From: an uncultured Oscillospiraceae bacterium
GTDB taxonomy: Bacteria; Bacillota; Clostridia; Oscillospirales; Ruminococcaceae
Assembly: GCA_934446355.1 (NCBI GenBank)
Contig: CAKSEC010000011.1
Coordinates: forward strand, 1-64,000
Direction of reading: 5' to 3'
Length of the DNA stretch: 64,000 nucleotides
Shown here: positions 33,071 through 43,201 of the stretch, in pieces
Layout: each line of letters starts with the position of its first letter
Position numbering within the stretch: position 1 is the first letter of the stretch
The notes under the pieces: model-generated
Told to the model about the DNA's origin: nothing
What the model saw: only the letters and a program-made list of their open reading frames with translations
Database searches by the model: none
Translations under genes and position numbers: made by a program

Positions 33071-34390
33071 ATGAACAACGAAGAAAACAAGCTTCCCGCA
33101 GAGACCGAAGAAGCTGCTTCCCAGAGTATAGCGGCAGCTGACGTCAGCGCAGAGGTACCCAGTACCGCAGAGCCGCAGGAAAGCGCTCCTCAGAAGCTGT
33201 CGGACAGCGACGTCATGCGCCATACCGCTTCGATATGGCGGTACAGAACGGTCGCAGAGGACGGTACGGAGCTCCACACGGAGTTCCACAGCAAGCGCAC
33301 TGAAGCAGACGGCGGCAGCATTATCGCCGCACGTGTGCGCGGAAAGAAGCACAAGCACGAGGGCACCAACTGCGACGACTGGTTTGAAACTGCGTACACC
33401 GACGGCTGCTTCATCGCAGTGACTGCGGACGGCGCAGGCTCGAAGCTGCTGTCAAGGATAGGCGCTAGGGTCAGCTGCGAGGGCGCAGTGGAATACCTCA
33501 GGCAGGCGCTTTCAAAGCTGATGAGCGACGAGCCGGAAATAAAGGCTCAGCTTTCCTCGGATATGGGAGGGGAGCAGTTCATGGCGGCGTGCGGCAGGCT
33601 CGCACCGCTTATACAGAATGCGGCAAGAGCGGGCTTTGACGCAGTTATCGCAAAGCTTGGCAGGATATACGGCGACAGCACCTATATCACGGCGCTTGGG
33701 AGGAATCCCACGCTGGAGGATATGGGTTCGACGTTCCTTGCGGCGGTGGCGATCCCGCTGGAGGTGAACGGCGCACGTGAGAATTTCGTGCTTTCCGCCC
33801 AGATAGGCGACGGCTGCATTTGCGCCATCGACAGCGGCGCAGACCACGAGCATTGCTTCCGGCTGCTGGGCGAGGCTGACAGCGGGGCTTACTCAGGCGA
33901 AACCGACTTTTTGTCTGCGAAAACCGTGTCAGAGGGCGTCATTGCACGAAAGACCCGTATAAGCCGGGGCAGATCAGACATCATAATGCTGATGAGCGAC
34001 GGCGTTGCGGACGACTATTTTCCGGCGCAGCCCATGATGAAGCGGCTTTACTTGGACCTGTGCCTTAACGGCATACTCCCCATGCAGGGAGAAGCCGCGC
34101 AGCCGCAGCCACCTGAGCCGCTGAGTTTTCCGGCAGTAAGTCCGGAGCAGCAGGCGGTCGCTCTGCAGTATGCGAAGCAGCTTTACGGCGGCGCAGACAG
34201 CCCCGAACAGGCGGTGAACGAGCTCTGGGACAGACGCTCGGAACTCAAGCAGCACTCGCTTGAAGCCTACGGCATGTCGCTTGGCGATAAGCCGCAGGAC
34301 AGACTGCTGACGTGGCTCGACAACTACAACGAGCGGGGCAGCTTTGACGACCGCACGCTGGTGATAATAGAACTGGGGCGCACTGAATAA
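33071..34390 (+). CDS. PP2C-type protein phosphatase of the TerY-P triad
   Basis: 439 residues, ATG after AGGGGG. The first ~90 residues are a Glu/Ala/Ser-rich leader; then a PP2C-like domain with CDDWFETAYTDG, the metal-binding VTADGAGS (~118-125), IGDGCICAID and LMSDGVADDYF (~310). It removes phosphates from Ser/Thr, presumably opposing the kinase two genes on. It starts 11 bases after the vWA gene. Confidence 0.9.
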   Translation: MNNEENKLPAETEEAASQSIAAADVSAEVPSTAEPQESAPQKLSDSDVMRHTASIWRYRTVAEDGTELHTEFHSKRTEADGGSIIAARVRGKKHKHEGTNCDDWFETAYTDGCFIAVTADGAGSKLLSRIGARVSCEGAVEYLRQALSKLMSDEPEIKAQLSSDMGGEQFMAACGRLAPLIQNAARAGFDAVIAKLGRIYGDSTYITALGRNPTLEDMGSTFLAAVAIPLEVNGARENFVLSAQIGDGCICAIDSGADHEHCFRLLGEADSGAYSGETDFLSAKTVSEGVIARKTRISRGRSDIIMLMSDGVADDYFPAQPMMKRLYLDLCLNGILPMQGEAAQPQPPEPLSFPAVSPEQQAVALQYAKQLYGGADSPEQAVNELWDRRSELKQHSLEAYGMSLGDKPQDRLLTWLDNYNERGSFDDRTLVIIELGRTE

Positions 34391-34709
34391 GGCGGCATCA
34401 GACGCATTTAATGCTTCTTGACTGAGGGTAATTCATGCGCAGAGATATACGCTCTGTATACTGACATTACTCGACAAAAAGTGATATTATCCGGCAATAA
34501 TACAGAATGTAATATAATGCCGACCCTTGGCGGGCATTGTCGAACAGCGGATAATATCGGGCGATTGCCTGATACTTCTGCGAAAGACAGCAAAATGCTG
34601 CCGAAAATGGGCAAGCAATATTACAAAAGCGAATACCAAAGCAGAAATATACAGAAAGTTGACGAAATGCGGGCATTTCCCGCAAGTAAAAGGAAGGATA
34701 TACCGGTAG
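34391..34709. other. Gap between phosphatase and kinase genes
   Basis: 319 bases; an open frame at 34418 runs into the kinase gene in the wrong frame and is not coding-like. A weak promoter candidate CTGACA-18-TATTAT (34461-34490) could give the kinase its own transcript. Nothing else seen. Confidence 0.4.
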
Positions 34710-36188
34710 ATGAACAGCGGTCAGATAGTGACGGCGGTGCTCGAAAATGGCGGCACGATAGAATATGTCGTGGACGCAAACGCACCGAGGGGCGGCATGA
34801 AGCATACGTTCTTCACGCCCGACAAGAAATACGCCGTACAGTTCTTCAATGACCCGCGCGACGGGCAGAACCCGAATATTCAGGACCGCATACGCTCGAT
34901 AGTCGGGATATACAACCCCACGCTGTCAGAGCAGGACGGCGGCGCACTGGGCAATTCCGAGAAAACTGCGGAGTTCTTCCGCAGCCGCTTCTGCTGGCCT
35001 GTGGCAATAGTCAGAAGTCCGGAATTCGGGATAGTCTGTCCGACATATCCGCAGAGATTCTTTTTCGGGGACGGCGCTTCCACCGTGGGGCTTAACCTGC
35101 GGGGCAAGGACAAGAAAAGCAACTGGTTCACCGGAAGAATGCGCAAATACATAAGCCCCGGCGAATTAGGCGATTTCCGCACCATGCTGAGCGCAGCGAT
35201 ATGCCTTTCAAGAAGCATTCGCAGAATGCACCAGGCGGGACTTGCTCATTCCGATTTGTCCTGCAACAACGTGCTGATAGACCCGCAGACCGGCAGCACT
35301 GTCGTTATAGACATCGACTCGCTGGTCGTTCCGGGGAAGTATCCCCCGGAGGTGTGCGGCACGAAGGGCTATATCGCCCCTGAGGTGCTCGCAACGCTGG
35401 AGTTCGACCCCGGCGACCCACGGCGGCGTCTGCCCTGCGTTTCCACGGACCTGCACGCACTGCCGGTGCTTATTTATGAATATCTGTTCCTGCGTCACCC
35501 GCTGATAGGACCGAAGATATATAGTTCTGCTTCCGCAGAAGAGGACGATTTCCTCGGTATGGGTCCTATGGCGACATTTATAGAAGATCCCACGGACACC
35601 AGCAACAGGCCGCCTGACCTTGACGTGACGATTCAGTCGCTGTCAAAGGGACTGGAACGGCTGTTCCTGCGTGCGTTCCATGACGGGCTGCACGCGCCCT
35701 CCGAACGCCCCTCGGCGATGGAGTGGGAGCGTGAGCTTCTGAAAGCGTGGGACAGGCTGAAAAAGTGCGCAAATCCGCACTGTCAGAAAAAATGGTTCAT
35801 TGTCAGAGATGAGAATGAGCCTGTCTGCCCCTTTTGCAAAACTCGTGTTACGGACAAGGTCATCACGCTCACACTAAAGGGCGAGATGCGGGGCAGAAAG
35901 GGCGTGTACCGCACAAGCGGCGAGGTCATAGCAAACGACCAGATGCCGCTTTACGACTGGCACGTCTATTCCAACGTCCATAACGATGAAAAGGCGGGCA
36001 ACGATATGCGGGCATATATCTGCCGGCATAACGGAATGTGGCTGCTCGTCAACCATGGCGTCGAGGGAATGACTTCCCCGACAGGCAGGCTTGTCCCAAA
36101 GGGGCAGGCGGTCGAACTCCGTGACGGAGCCGTTTTCCGCATGACCGACCGTGAAAATGGGCTTTTGTGCGAGGTATCCGTGACGTGA
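34710..36188 (+). CDS. Protein kinase with zinc ribbon, TerY-P triad
   Basis: 492 residues. Kinase-like core (~1-345): KKYAVQFF supplies the ATP lysine, the catalytic loop is HSDLSCNNVLID (~174-185) and the metal Asp lies in VVIDIDSL, where DID replaces the usual DFG. GTKGYIAPE marks the substrate segment. A treble-clef or ribbon zinc site follows (CANPHCQKKWF ... CPFC, ~352-378). The last ~110 residues form a beta domain (KGVYRTSGEVIANDQMPLYD) of unknown type. It probably acts with the vWA and PP2C proteins. Confidence 0.88.
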   Translation: MNSGQIVTAVLENGGTIEYVVDANAPRGGMKHTFFTPDKKYAVQFFNDPRDGQNPNIQDRIRSIVGIYNPTLSEQDGGALGNSEKTAEFFRSRFCWPVAIVRSPEFGIVCPTYPQRFFFGDGASTVGLNLRGKDKKSNWFTGRMRKYISPGELGDFRTMLSAAICLSRSIRRMHQAGLAHSDLSCNNVLIDPQTGSTVVIDIDSLVVPGKYPPEVCGTKGYIAPEVLATLEFDPGDPRRRLPCVSTDLHALPVLIYEYLFLRHPLIGPKIYSSASAEEDDFLGMGPMATFIEDPTDTSNRPPDLDVTIQSLSKGLERLFLRAFHDGLHAPSERPSAMEWERELLKAWDRLKKCANPHCQKKWFIVRDENEPVCPFCKTRVTDKVITLTLKGEMRGRKGVYRTSGEVIANDQMPLYDWHVYSNVHNDEKAGNDMRAYICRHNGMWLLVNHGVEGMTSPTGRLVPKGQAVELRDGAVFRMTDRENGLLCEVSVT

Positions 36189-36242
36189 CAGGGCAGTGCT
36201 GTGAAGCACTGAGAATGCTTTCTTGTAAAGAGAGGGAAAGAA

Positions 36243-38981
36243 ATGAAGGAATTTGGCTTAACAGACAGTCAGGCTGAGGAATCCCGACAGAAATACGGCG
36301 ACAACAGCATGACCGAGCAGGCTTCCGAGAGCTTCTGGGATAAGCTCAAGGGCAATCTGGGCGACCCGATGATAAAAATACTCATCGTGGCTCTGCTCAT
36401 AAACGTCGTGCTTGCGATACTCGGCGGCGTCGGAGTCATCAAAGAGGGCGCACCGGAATGGTACGAGCCGATAGGCATATTCATCGCCATCGCTCTTGCA
36501 ACGCTGGTGTCCACATTCTCGGAGTACAGAAACGAGAACGCTTTCCAGAAGCTTCAGGAAGAAGCTTCGCGCATAATGTGCAAGGTATACCGCAACGGCG
36601 TTATCGCTGAGGTGGCAATAAACGACATCGTTGTCGGCGACGCAATACTGCTGCAGGCGGGCGACAAGATACCCGCAGACGGCATAATCATCGACGGCGA
36701 CCTTAAAGTCGATCAGTCGGTGCTCAACGGCGAGAGCCGCGAGGCTAAGAAGATAGCAGTCCCTGAGGGCTGGACCGATCCGGACGAGAACACCAACTTC
36801 GACAACGAGAACAAGGTGTTCAGGGGCAGCGTCGTATGTTCAGGCAATGCAGTGATGCAGGTCGCCGTTGTCGGCGATAAGTCGGTATACGGCAAGATAG
36901 CAAGCGAACTGCAGACGGACGACGACCGTGACACTCCGCTCAAAGTCAAGCTTGCAAAGCTTGCCGGCGGAATAAGCAAGTTCGGCTACATCGGCGGTAT
37001 CGCTATTGCAGTCGCAATGCTGGTAAAGACCATACTGTTCGACACCGGCTTCGACCCCGCTGCGTTCCTGTTTGCGGCTGACGGCGCATTCCAGTGGATA
37101 GCGCTTCTTGAAGCACTCATAAACTCGGTAATGCTCGCAGTTATCATTATCGTTATGGCAGTGCCTGAGGGTCTGCCGCTGATGATAGCGATAGTTTCGG
37201 CGCAGAACATGGGCAAAATGCTCAAGGACAACGTGCTTGTAAGAAAGGTCGCAGGTATCGAAACTGCAGGCTCGCTGAATATTCTTTTCTCGGATAAGAC
37301 CGGCACCATCACCAAGGGCAAGCTTGAAGCCGTTACATTCATTGACGGCGGCATGAACGAGTCCAAGACCTTTAATGAGGTCGGCGGCAAGGTAAAGGAT
37401 ATCCTGTCGCTGTCCATTCACAAGAACACCCTGTCGGTCATCTCCGGCGAGGGCAAGGACATGAAGGTCATCGGCGGCAACGCCACCGAGCGTGCTATTC
37501 TGGGCTTCGCAGCAGGCAGCAGCTGTACCGCTGAGGTGACCGCTGTGGGCAATATTCCGTTCAATTCCACGAACAAGTATTCCGCAACTCAGGTCAAGGG
37601 CGACTACGACCTGACGCTGATAAAGGGCGCACCTGAGAAGATACTGCAGAGGTGCAGCCACTACTGGGGCACAGACGGCGAAAAGAAGCCGTTCGACATG
37701 ACCCAGCTGAACCACCGCATAGACGAACTTGCAAACCGCGCGATACGTGTGCTTGCGATTGCAACGAGCGAGGACGCACTCGGCGAGGAATCCCTGCCGG
37801 AGGGCAACAACTGGACTCTGGTGGGTGTTGTGGGTATCCGTGACGAGGTACGTCCGGAGTCCGTGACGGCTATCGCAGAGGTAAAGGGCGCAGGCGTGCA
37901 GGTGGTAATGATAACCGGCGACCGCAAGGAAACCGCAGTGGCTATCGCAAAGGACGCAGGTCTGCTCGAAAAGGAATCGGACATCGTGCTGACTTCCGAC
38001 GAACTTGCGCAGCTTTCCGACGAAGAGATAAAGCAGAAGCTTCCGAATATCAGGGTAATTGCAAGAGCGCTGCCGAGCGACAAGAGCCGTCTTGTCCGCC
38101 TTGCGCAGGAACTTGACCTTGTTGCAGGCATGACCGGCGACGGCGTAAACGACTCCCCCGCACTGAAAAAGGCGGATGTTGGCTTCGCAATGGGCGGCGG
38201 TACTGAGGTAGCAAAGGAAGCAAGCGATATCGTTATCCTTGACGACAACTTTAACTCTATCGACCGTGCGATACTTTACGGACGCACGATATTCAATTCC
38301 ATCAGGAAGTTCATAGTATTCCAGCTGACCATCAACGTTTCTGCGGTGCTGATAAGCTTCATCTGCCCGCTGATAGGTCTGAACAACCCGCTGTCCGTTA
38401 TCCAGATACTGTGGGTAAATCTGGTCATGGATACTCTTGCCGCACTTGCTTTCGGCGGCGAGCCGGCACTCTCCCGCTTCATGCGTGAGAAGCCCAAGCG
38501 CAGGACTGAGCACATCATCAGCAAGAACATGATGAGCCAGATAATCACCGGCGCAGCTTGGACGTTTATCCTTTCGCTGTCCATGCTTATTTTCGGCAGC
38601 TTTGACGCAGACCCCGCAACGCCCGGCATAAGCTTCCTTGAAAGCTGGGGCATACTCCGCAACAGCGATATTGCAGGAGAAACCCACGCATATCTGCACA
38701 CGGCGTACTTCGCATTCTTTATCTTCATTGCGGTATTCAATGCGTTCAACGCAAGAACAGACCGCATGAACCTGTTCGATAATCTTACCAAGAACAAGGG
38801 CTTCCTTGCCGTATTCGGCATAATCGCAGTCGTTCAGATACTCATGACCTACCTCGGCGGCGCAATACTGCAGGGCTATGGTCTGAATGCAGTCGAGTGG
38901 CTGATGGTGCTTGTGATGGGCATTTCGATAATACCTGTCGACCTCATCAGAAAGGCCATCGCCGGCTCGGGCAAAAACTGA
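36243..38981 (+). CDS. Calcium-transporting P-type ATPase
   Basis: 912 residues, slightly long for the class. Phosphorylation site DKTGT at Asp351, TGES-like loop LNGES, hinge TGDGVNDSPALKKADVGFAMG, and PEGLP in the fourth membrane helix, which marks Ca2+-type (PMCA/SERCA-like) pumps. About ten membrane helices. Cation ATPases are recurrent partners in Ter systems, where TerD proteins bind calcium, so it probably sets local calcium (inference). Start ATG follows AGAGGGAAAG. Confidence 0.93.
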   Translation: MKEFGLTDSQAEESRQKYGDNSMTEQASESFWDKLKGNLGDPMIKILIVALLINVVLAILGGVGVIKEGAPEWYEPIGIFIAIALATLVSTFSEYRNENAFQKLQEEASRIMCKVYRNGVIAEVAINDIVVGDAILLQAGDKIPADGIIIDGDLKVDQSVLNGESREAKKIAVPEGWTDPDENTNFDNENKVFRGSVVCSGNAVMQVAVVGDKSVYGKIASELQTDDDRDTPLKVKLAKLAGGISKFGYIGGIAIAVAMLVKTILFDTGFDPAAFLFAADGAFQWIALLEALINSVMLAVIIIVMAVPEGLPLMIAIVSAQNMGKMLKDNVLVRKVAGIETAGSLNILFSDKTGTITKGKLEAVTFIDGGMNESKTFNEVGGKVKDILSLSIHKNTLSVISGEGKDMKVIGGNATERAILGFAAGSSCTAEVTAVGNIPFNSTNKYSATQVKGDYDLTLIKGAPEKILQRCSHYWGTDGEKKPFDMTQLNHRIDELANRAIRVLAIATSEDALGEESLPEGNNWTLVGVVGIRDEVRPESVTAIAEVKGAGVQVVMITGDRKETAVAIAKDAGLLEKESDIVLTSDELAQLSDEEIKQKLPNIRVIARALPSDKSRLVRLAQELDLVAGMTGDGVNDSPALKKADVGFAMGGGTEVAKEASDIVILDDNFNSIDRAILYGRTIFNSIRKFIVFQLTINVSAVLISFICPLIGLNNPLSVIQILWVNLVMDTLAALAFGGEPALSRFMREKPKRRTEHIISKNMMSQIITGAAWTFILSLSMLIFGSFDADPATPGISFLESWGILRNSDIAGETHAYLHTAYFAFFIFIAVFNAFNARTDRMNLFDNLTKNKGFLAVFGIIAVVQILMTYLGGAILQGYGLNAVEWLMVLVMGISIIPVDLIRKAIAGSGKN

Positions 38982-39077
38982 TCAGGACTTGCGGCGGGCG
39001 CACTGCGGCTGTGCCTGCAAGAATAACGAAAATTGCTCATAGTGAGCGGAACCATTTACATTAAGGAGGAAAACAAA

Positions 39078-39662
39078 ATGGCAGTAAATCTTTCTAAGGG
39101 TCAGCGTGTGAGCCTTGACAAATCTGTAACTCTGGCAAGAATAGGACTTGGCTGGGATACCAACCGCTATGACGGCGGTCAGGATTTCGACCTTGACGCC
39201 TGTGTTTTCATGCTCGGCGCAAACGGAAAGGTGCTCAGGGACGAGGACTTCGTATTCTATAACAACCTCAACGGCAGAAACGGCGCAGTGGTACACACCG
39301 GCGACAACCGCACCGGCGAGGGCGAGGGCGACGACGAGGCAATAATCATCGACTTCACGAAGATACCGCCTGAGATAGAGAAGATAGCCGTTACCGTAAC
39401 CATCTTCGACGCACAGGCAAAGAACCAGAATTTCGGTCAGGTATCCAACTCCTACGTAAGAGTGCTGAAGATAGACAACCCTGACGACACAGTCGGCGAG
39501 GAAGTTATCCACTTCGACCTCGTTGAGGAGTTCTCTATCGAAACTGCGCTGGTAGTATGCGAGATATACCGCTACAACGGCGACTGGAAGTTCAACGCAG
39601 TCGCAGCGGGCTATCAGGGCGGACTTGAAGCGCTCTGCCGTGCATATGGCGTGAACGTATAA
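39078..39662 (+). CDS. terD: TerD-family calcium-binding stress protein
   Basis: 194 residues from the ATG at 39078 (AAGGAGG); an ATG at 39033 lacks a site. Near-canonical TerD: MAVNLSKGQRVSLDK, GLGWDTN, DFDLDACVFML, FVFYNN and the calcium run VHTGDNRTGEGEGDDE. All metal-binding acids appear intact, unlike the fused copy that follows. Confidence 0.95.
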   Translation: MAVNLSKGQRVSLDKSVTLARIGLGWDTNRYDGGQDFDLDACVFMLGANGKVLRDEDFVFYNNLNGRNGAVVHTGDNRTGEGEGDDEAIIIDFTKIPPEIEKIAVTVTIFDAQAKNQNFGQVSNSYVRVLKIDNPDDTVGEEVIHFDLVEEFSIETALVVCEIYRYNGDWKFNAVAAGYQGGLEALCRAYGVNV

Positions 39663-39696
39663 TTATCAGTAACTAATTACCTGAGGGGGTGAGGGC

Positions 39697-40968
39697 GTGG
39701 CTTTATCGCTTGAAGATATCATATCCGGTACGCCGGCAGGCGGCATGGCTGCGCTCCCCGCAGGCGAATTTGAGGGGCCTGTCACGATAAGCAAGCCTAT
39801 AAGGCTGCAGGGCAGGAATACCACGATATGGGCAAGACACGGCAGCGTTATCGACATCACAGTACCCGGCGTGACTATCGAGGGACTGCGGGTGGAGATA
39901 ACCGAGGGCGCAGCCTCTGAAACGGCGATAAATGCGAAATGTCCCGCAAACGCCTCTGATGTGGAGGTGCTGGGCGGCGTGAGCGGCTTCGGCAGGGAGG
40001 ACGGCGTGTGGGAGCTTCCCAGAACGCTTTCGCTCGGCGATATGCCGGCAGGGGGCGTGAGCACCTTCGTCATGACGGTGGATATCCCTACGGAGGCACG
40101 ATTGGTGTGCAGCGGCTCTGGGATAAGCTTTCAGCCGGAGAACGTCCCCGCAGGGCGCAGCGAAGTAAGGCTGACGGTCAGCGGGTCAGGCTCGCCGGGG
40201 CTTGTGTATACCGAGATACTGGTAAAGTCCCAGTTCTCACGCAGGATATACTTAAGCGGAAGATTCACCGCAGAGGCTTGTGCAGTGCAGGATAAGCGGA
40301 TATTCGAGGCAAAGGCGGTCGAGAGGACTTCCACAGTCGGGGCAGCTAAGCCGGTTCAGGCGATTCAGCCGCAGACTGCGCCGAGCGCCGCAGCTCCCAC
40401 GGACGTTATCACGAACGTTGGCGCCGCGCCGCTTGACGATAAGCCGCTGCTTTCGCTCACGAAAGGGCAGAGAGTACCTGCGGCAGGATATCTGAGCGGG
40501 GAGTTCGACGTTTCGTTCACCGGAAGAAAGCTTGGCAGCGTGGACATCGACCCGTATGTATTCATGCTGAACGACAGGGAGCAGTCGCTGGGGGACGGAT
40601 ATATGGTGTTCTTCGGTAACGAGGTATCTACTGACGGCGCAGTGCGCTATCACCCGGACGACGGGCGGGTGAGCATAGACCTTGGCAAGGCGTCGCCGCA
40701 GATAAAGCGCATCACAGTGGCATATTCGGTGTATTCCGGCGACAGCAGGAAGAACTTCTCGCTGGTCAGGGAGCCGAGAATATCGCTTTGCTCGCAGGAC
40801 AGGGAGCGTGTGCGCTTCGACATAGACGGGCTCACAAACGAGGTCACGGTGGTGGCTGTGGAGTTCTACATATACAAGGGCGAATGGCGCATATCCGCTG
40901 TGGGAGCGGGCTTCCGTGACGGGCTGGCAAAGCTGTGCAACCGCTACGGCATTGAGGTCAGCGGCTGA
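39697..40968 (+). CDS. TerD-domain protein with N-terminal beta-helix-like region
   Basis: 423 residues from a GTG after GAGGGGGTGAGG. Residues ~1-75 look like beta-helix rungs (PVTISKPIRLQGRNTTIWA, SVIDITVPGVTIEGLRVEI); ~95-200 is an Ig-like stretch; an Ala/Pro linker then leads to a TerD domain (~240-423) starting LLSLTKGQRVP. The TerD calcium segment is degraded: the expected GDN-TGxGDGDDE run reads YHPDDGRVSIDL, so metal binding is probably lost. It may be a scaffold that pairs with the intact TerD. Confidence 0.82.
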   Translation: MALSLEDIISGTPAGGMAALPAGEFEGPVTISKPIRLQGRNTTIWARHGSVIDITVPGVTIEGLRVEITEGAASETAINAKCPANASDVEVLGGVSGFGREDGVWELPRTLSLGDMPAGGVSTFVMTVDIPTEARLVCSGSGISFQPENVPAGRSEVRLTVSGSGSPGLVYTEILVKSQFSRRIYLSGRFTAEACAVQDKRIFEAKAVERTSTVGAAKPVQAIQPQTAPSAAAPTDVITNVGAAPLDDKPLLSLTKGQRVPAAGYLSGEFDVSFTGRKLGSVDIDPYVFMLNDREQSLGDGYMVFFGNEVSTDGAVRYHPDDGRVSIDLGKASPQIKRITVAYSVYSGDSRKNFSLVREPRISLCSQDRERVRFDIDGLTNEVTVVAVEFYIYKGEWRISAVGAGFRDGLAKLCNRYGIEVSG

Positions 40969-41008
40969 GGTCGCACGCAAAAACTGATGAGAGGAATGGT
41001 CTGGCAGA

Positions 41009-43195
41009 ATGGCTTCTGATGGATTTATCAGATATATCGGCTACGACAACGCTGATGTTTTCAGGAATATGCTTATCGAAAGCTACGCTGCGGCGAAAAA
41101 GGGCGGGCTGTTCTTTGAGGGCAGGCTTCCCATGGCGGCGACCACTGAGATAACCGCAGCTTCGGCGTACACAGCCGCCGACTTCAACGACGAGCGGTCG
41201 GTGAAGGTCGGGCTGCAGTCGTGGCTGTCCGCACAGCGGCTGCCGTACAGTGCGGAGAAGCTTGCTCCGGCACTGCAGGAAGCTATAAAGAACTGCGGCG
41301 CAAACGGCAGGAACACCTATTACGTGGTGCTGTGCTGGCTGATAAAGTACCTTAACGTGAAGCCGCAGACATTGCTCTATATCGGTGCGGCGAACCTCAG
41401 GGAACTGTATTTTCTGTACCTCATGAGCCTTGCGGGCGTGAATGTGACATACGTTTCCTACGGTCAGGACAAAGATTTTGACAAATTCCCGCACAGCGAT
41501 TCAGTAAAGACAGTCGGCGGAAAAATGAGCGGCGAACTGCAGATAGATTTCGCGCACATAGACCTGTCAAAGGCGGCTCAGATGAGCGCAATGCGTGCCG
41601 CAGCCGAGCAGGTGAGCGGCGCAGTCAATCAGCTTCGCACGACCGCAGCGGGGATATTTCAGGACTTCATGGTGGACCACCGCACACGAGTCGTGAAAAA
41701 CGGCGGCGTATTCAAGGACGGCGGCGCAGACAATATTCCGGTATACTGTGCGGCGCTGATAGGCTATGACGATGAAGCAGTGTACAACAATATGCTGCTG
41801 AAATTCAAAGAGGGATTCGCAGGCAGCAAAAAGCAGCTGATATTCATTGAAAAGCCGCTTGACAACCCTAACGCCGAGGAGATAAAGCAGCTTGGCAGCG
41901 TGAACCGCACAAGCGTGTCGCAGATGATAGACGAGCTTGCGCTGCTGATAAAGCTGAACGGCGACCCGGTGCGCACGGTGCTTGCCCAGACGGAACTCAG
42001 AAAGCTGCTCGACCGGCTGTATACGGGCAACCCCACAGTCGTGTATAATTACGGCAGCAAGCTGATAACATGGCTATACCGCTGCACTCAGGCGAGAAAA
42101 TACGCCGTGCAGTACGAGGATATACCGCTGATACTGTACTACGGCGATATTTCGCAGTCGGAGCTGTATTTCCTGCATTTCATGTCGCTGTGCGGCTTTG
42201 ACGTGCTTTATATCACGCCGAACAAGCAGCTTCTCGACATAACGGTGGACAAGAATCTCGACAACCGAATGCAGATATTCCAGCTTCCCCAGAGCCGTGA
42301 AAGCGGCAGCTACCCCAGCAAGGCGATAAAGATGAAGGTCGCAACGGTGGCTTATTCCGCCGAAAGGGAGCTTGACACGATGCTTTACGGCGGCGACGCA
42401 GGCATATTCAGGGACTTCCAGTTCCCGAACAGCCAGACGGTCACGCTGAAGACCACGCTGGAGGAGATAGGTATACTCTGGAAGCAGGAGGCGAAATACC
42501 GTCAGGGCTTCGCAACGTCCGGCAATCTGGTCACCGTGCCGAATATCTTCGCAAAGATAAGCGGCGTAAAGGACGGCAACGAGGGCGCATACTGGGACGA
42601 GATAAGGGACAGGCTGACCCCTGAAACCATTCTCAGGATAAAGGGCAGCGCACCGCCGCCACAGACGAACATAGACCTTTCGGCATACCGTGCGTACTAC
42701 CGCAACGGTCAGATAGATTCTGAGAAGCTGAAAGCTTCCACGCTCAACCGGTTCAGCTATCTTCCGGACAGGATACAGGATATGCTGCTGTTCAAGCTGC
42801 AGGAGGCTGCGGACAGCGGGTTCCTGAAGCTTTCGGGCGATGAACTGATGTGCTCGATAATGCACTACGGGCTGAATCTCGACAAGGAGTTCATGAAGCT
42901 GCTGCAGAGTTTTGATTTCACGAAGCAGCTTCCGAAGCTGATCTGGATAGACGCCGTGGAGCAGACCTTTACGCTGGAGGAATGCGTGCAGCTGGTGCTG
43001 TGCAACCTCATAGGCTTTGATATTCTGATATATACCCCGACAGGGTATAAAAACCTTGAAACGTTCGTGTCTTCGGACGCATTCGAGGAGCATACAATGA
43101 ACGAGTTTCTGTACAACATGGAGGTGCCGAGATTCAAGATACCCTCCGATGCAAAGAACGGCGGTTTTTTCGGCAAGCTGTTCAGGAAAGGATAG
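41009..43195 (+). CDS. YceG-family protein of the Ter operon
   Basis: 728 residues. Gene order TerD-TerD-(ATPase)-YceG-TelA mirrors the Bacillus yce operon, where this protein is a putative part of a 'biosynthetic module' of unknown product. Three internal repeats are visible: TLLYIGAANLRELYFLYLMS (121-140, ending near 150), LILYYGDISQSELYFLHFMS (374-393) and KLIWIDAVEQTFTLEECVQL (643-662), each followed by a hydrophobic strand ending VTYVS, VLYITP or ILIYTP. This suggests a triplicated Rossmann-like unit. It ends seven bases before telA. Confidence 0.8.
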   Translation: MASDGFIRYIGYDNADVFRNMLIESYAAAKKGGLFFEGRLPMAATTEITAASAYTAADFNDERSVKVGLQSWLSAQRLPYSAEKLAPALQEAIKNCGANGRNTYYVVLCWLIKYLNVKPQTLLYIGAANLRELYFLYLMSLAGVNVTYVSYGQDKDFDKFPHSDSVKTVGGKMSGELQIDFAHIDLSKAAQMSAMRAAAEQVSGAVNQLRTTAAGIFQDFMVDHRTRVVKNGGVFKDGGADNIPVYCAALIGYDDEAVYNNMLLKFKEGFAGSKKQLIFIEKPLDNPNAEEIKQLGSVNRTSVSQMIDELALLIKLNGDPVRTVLAQTELRKLLDRLYTGNPTVVYNYGSKLITWLYRCTQARKYAVQYEDIPLILYYGDISQSELYFLHFMSLCGFDVLYITPNKQLLDITVDKNLDNRMQIFQLPQSRESGSYPSKAIKMKVATVAYSAERELDTMLYGGDAGIFRDFQFPNSQTVTLKTTLEEIGILWKQEAKYRQGFATSGNLVTVPNIFAKISGVKDGNEGAYWDEIRDRLTPETILRIKGSAPPPQTNIDLSAYRAYYRNGQIDSEKLKASTLNRFSYLPDRIQDMLLFKLQEAADSGFLKLSGDELMCSIMHYGLNLDKEFMKLLQSFDFTKQLPKLIWIDAVEQTFTLEECVQLVLCNLIGFDILIYTPTGYKNLETFVSSDAFEEHTMNEFLYNMEVPRFKIPSDAKNGGFFGKLFRKG

Positions 43196-43201
43196 AATAA
43201 T

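Noticed and set aside
34418..34852. 144-codon frame between phosphatase and kinase genes
   Set aside because: Runs into the kinase gene in another frame, no ribosome site, noncoding-like composition.
36840..38699. 619-codon open frame on the minus strand opposite the P-type ATPase
   Set aside because: It mirrors the codon pattern of a highly conserved gene on the other strand, has no ribosome site or recognisable domain.
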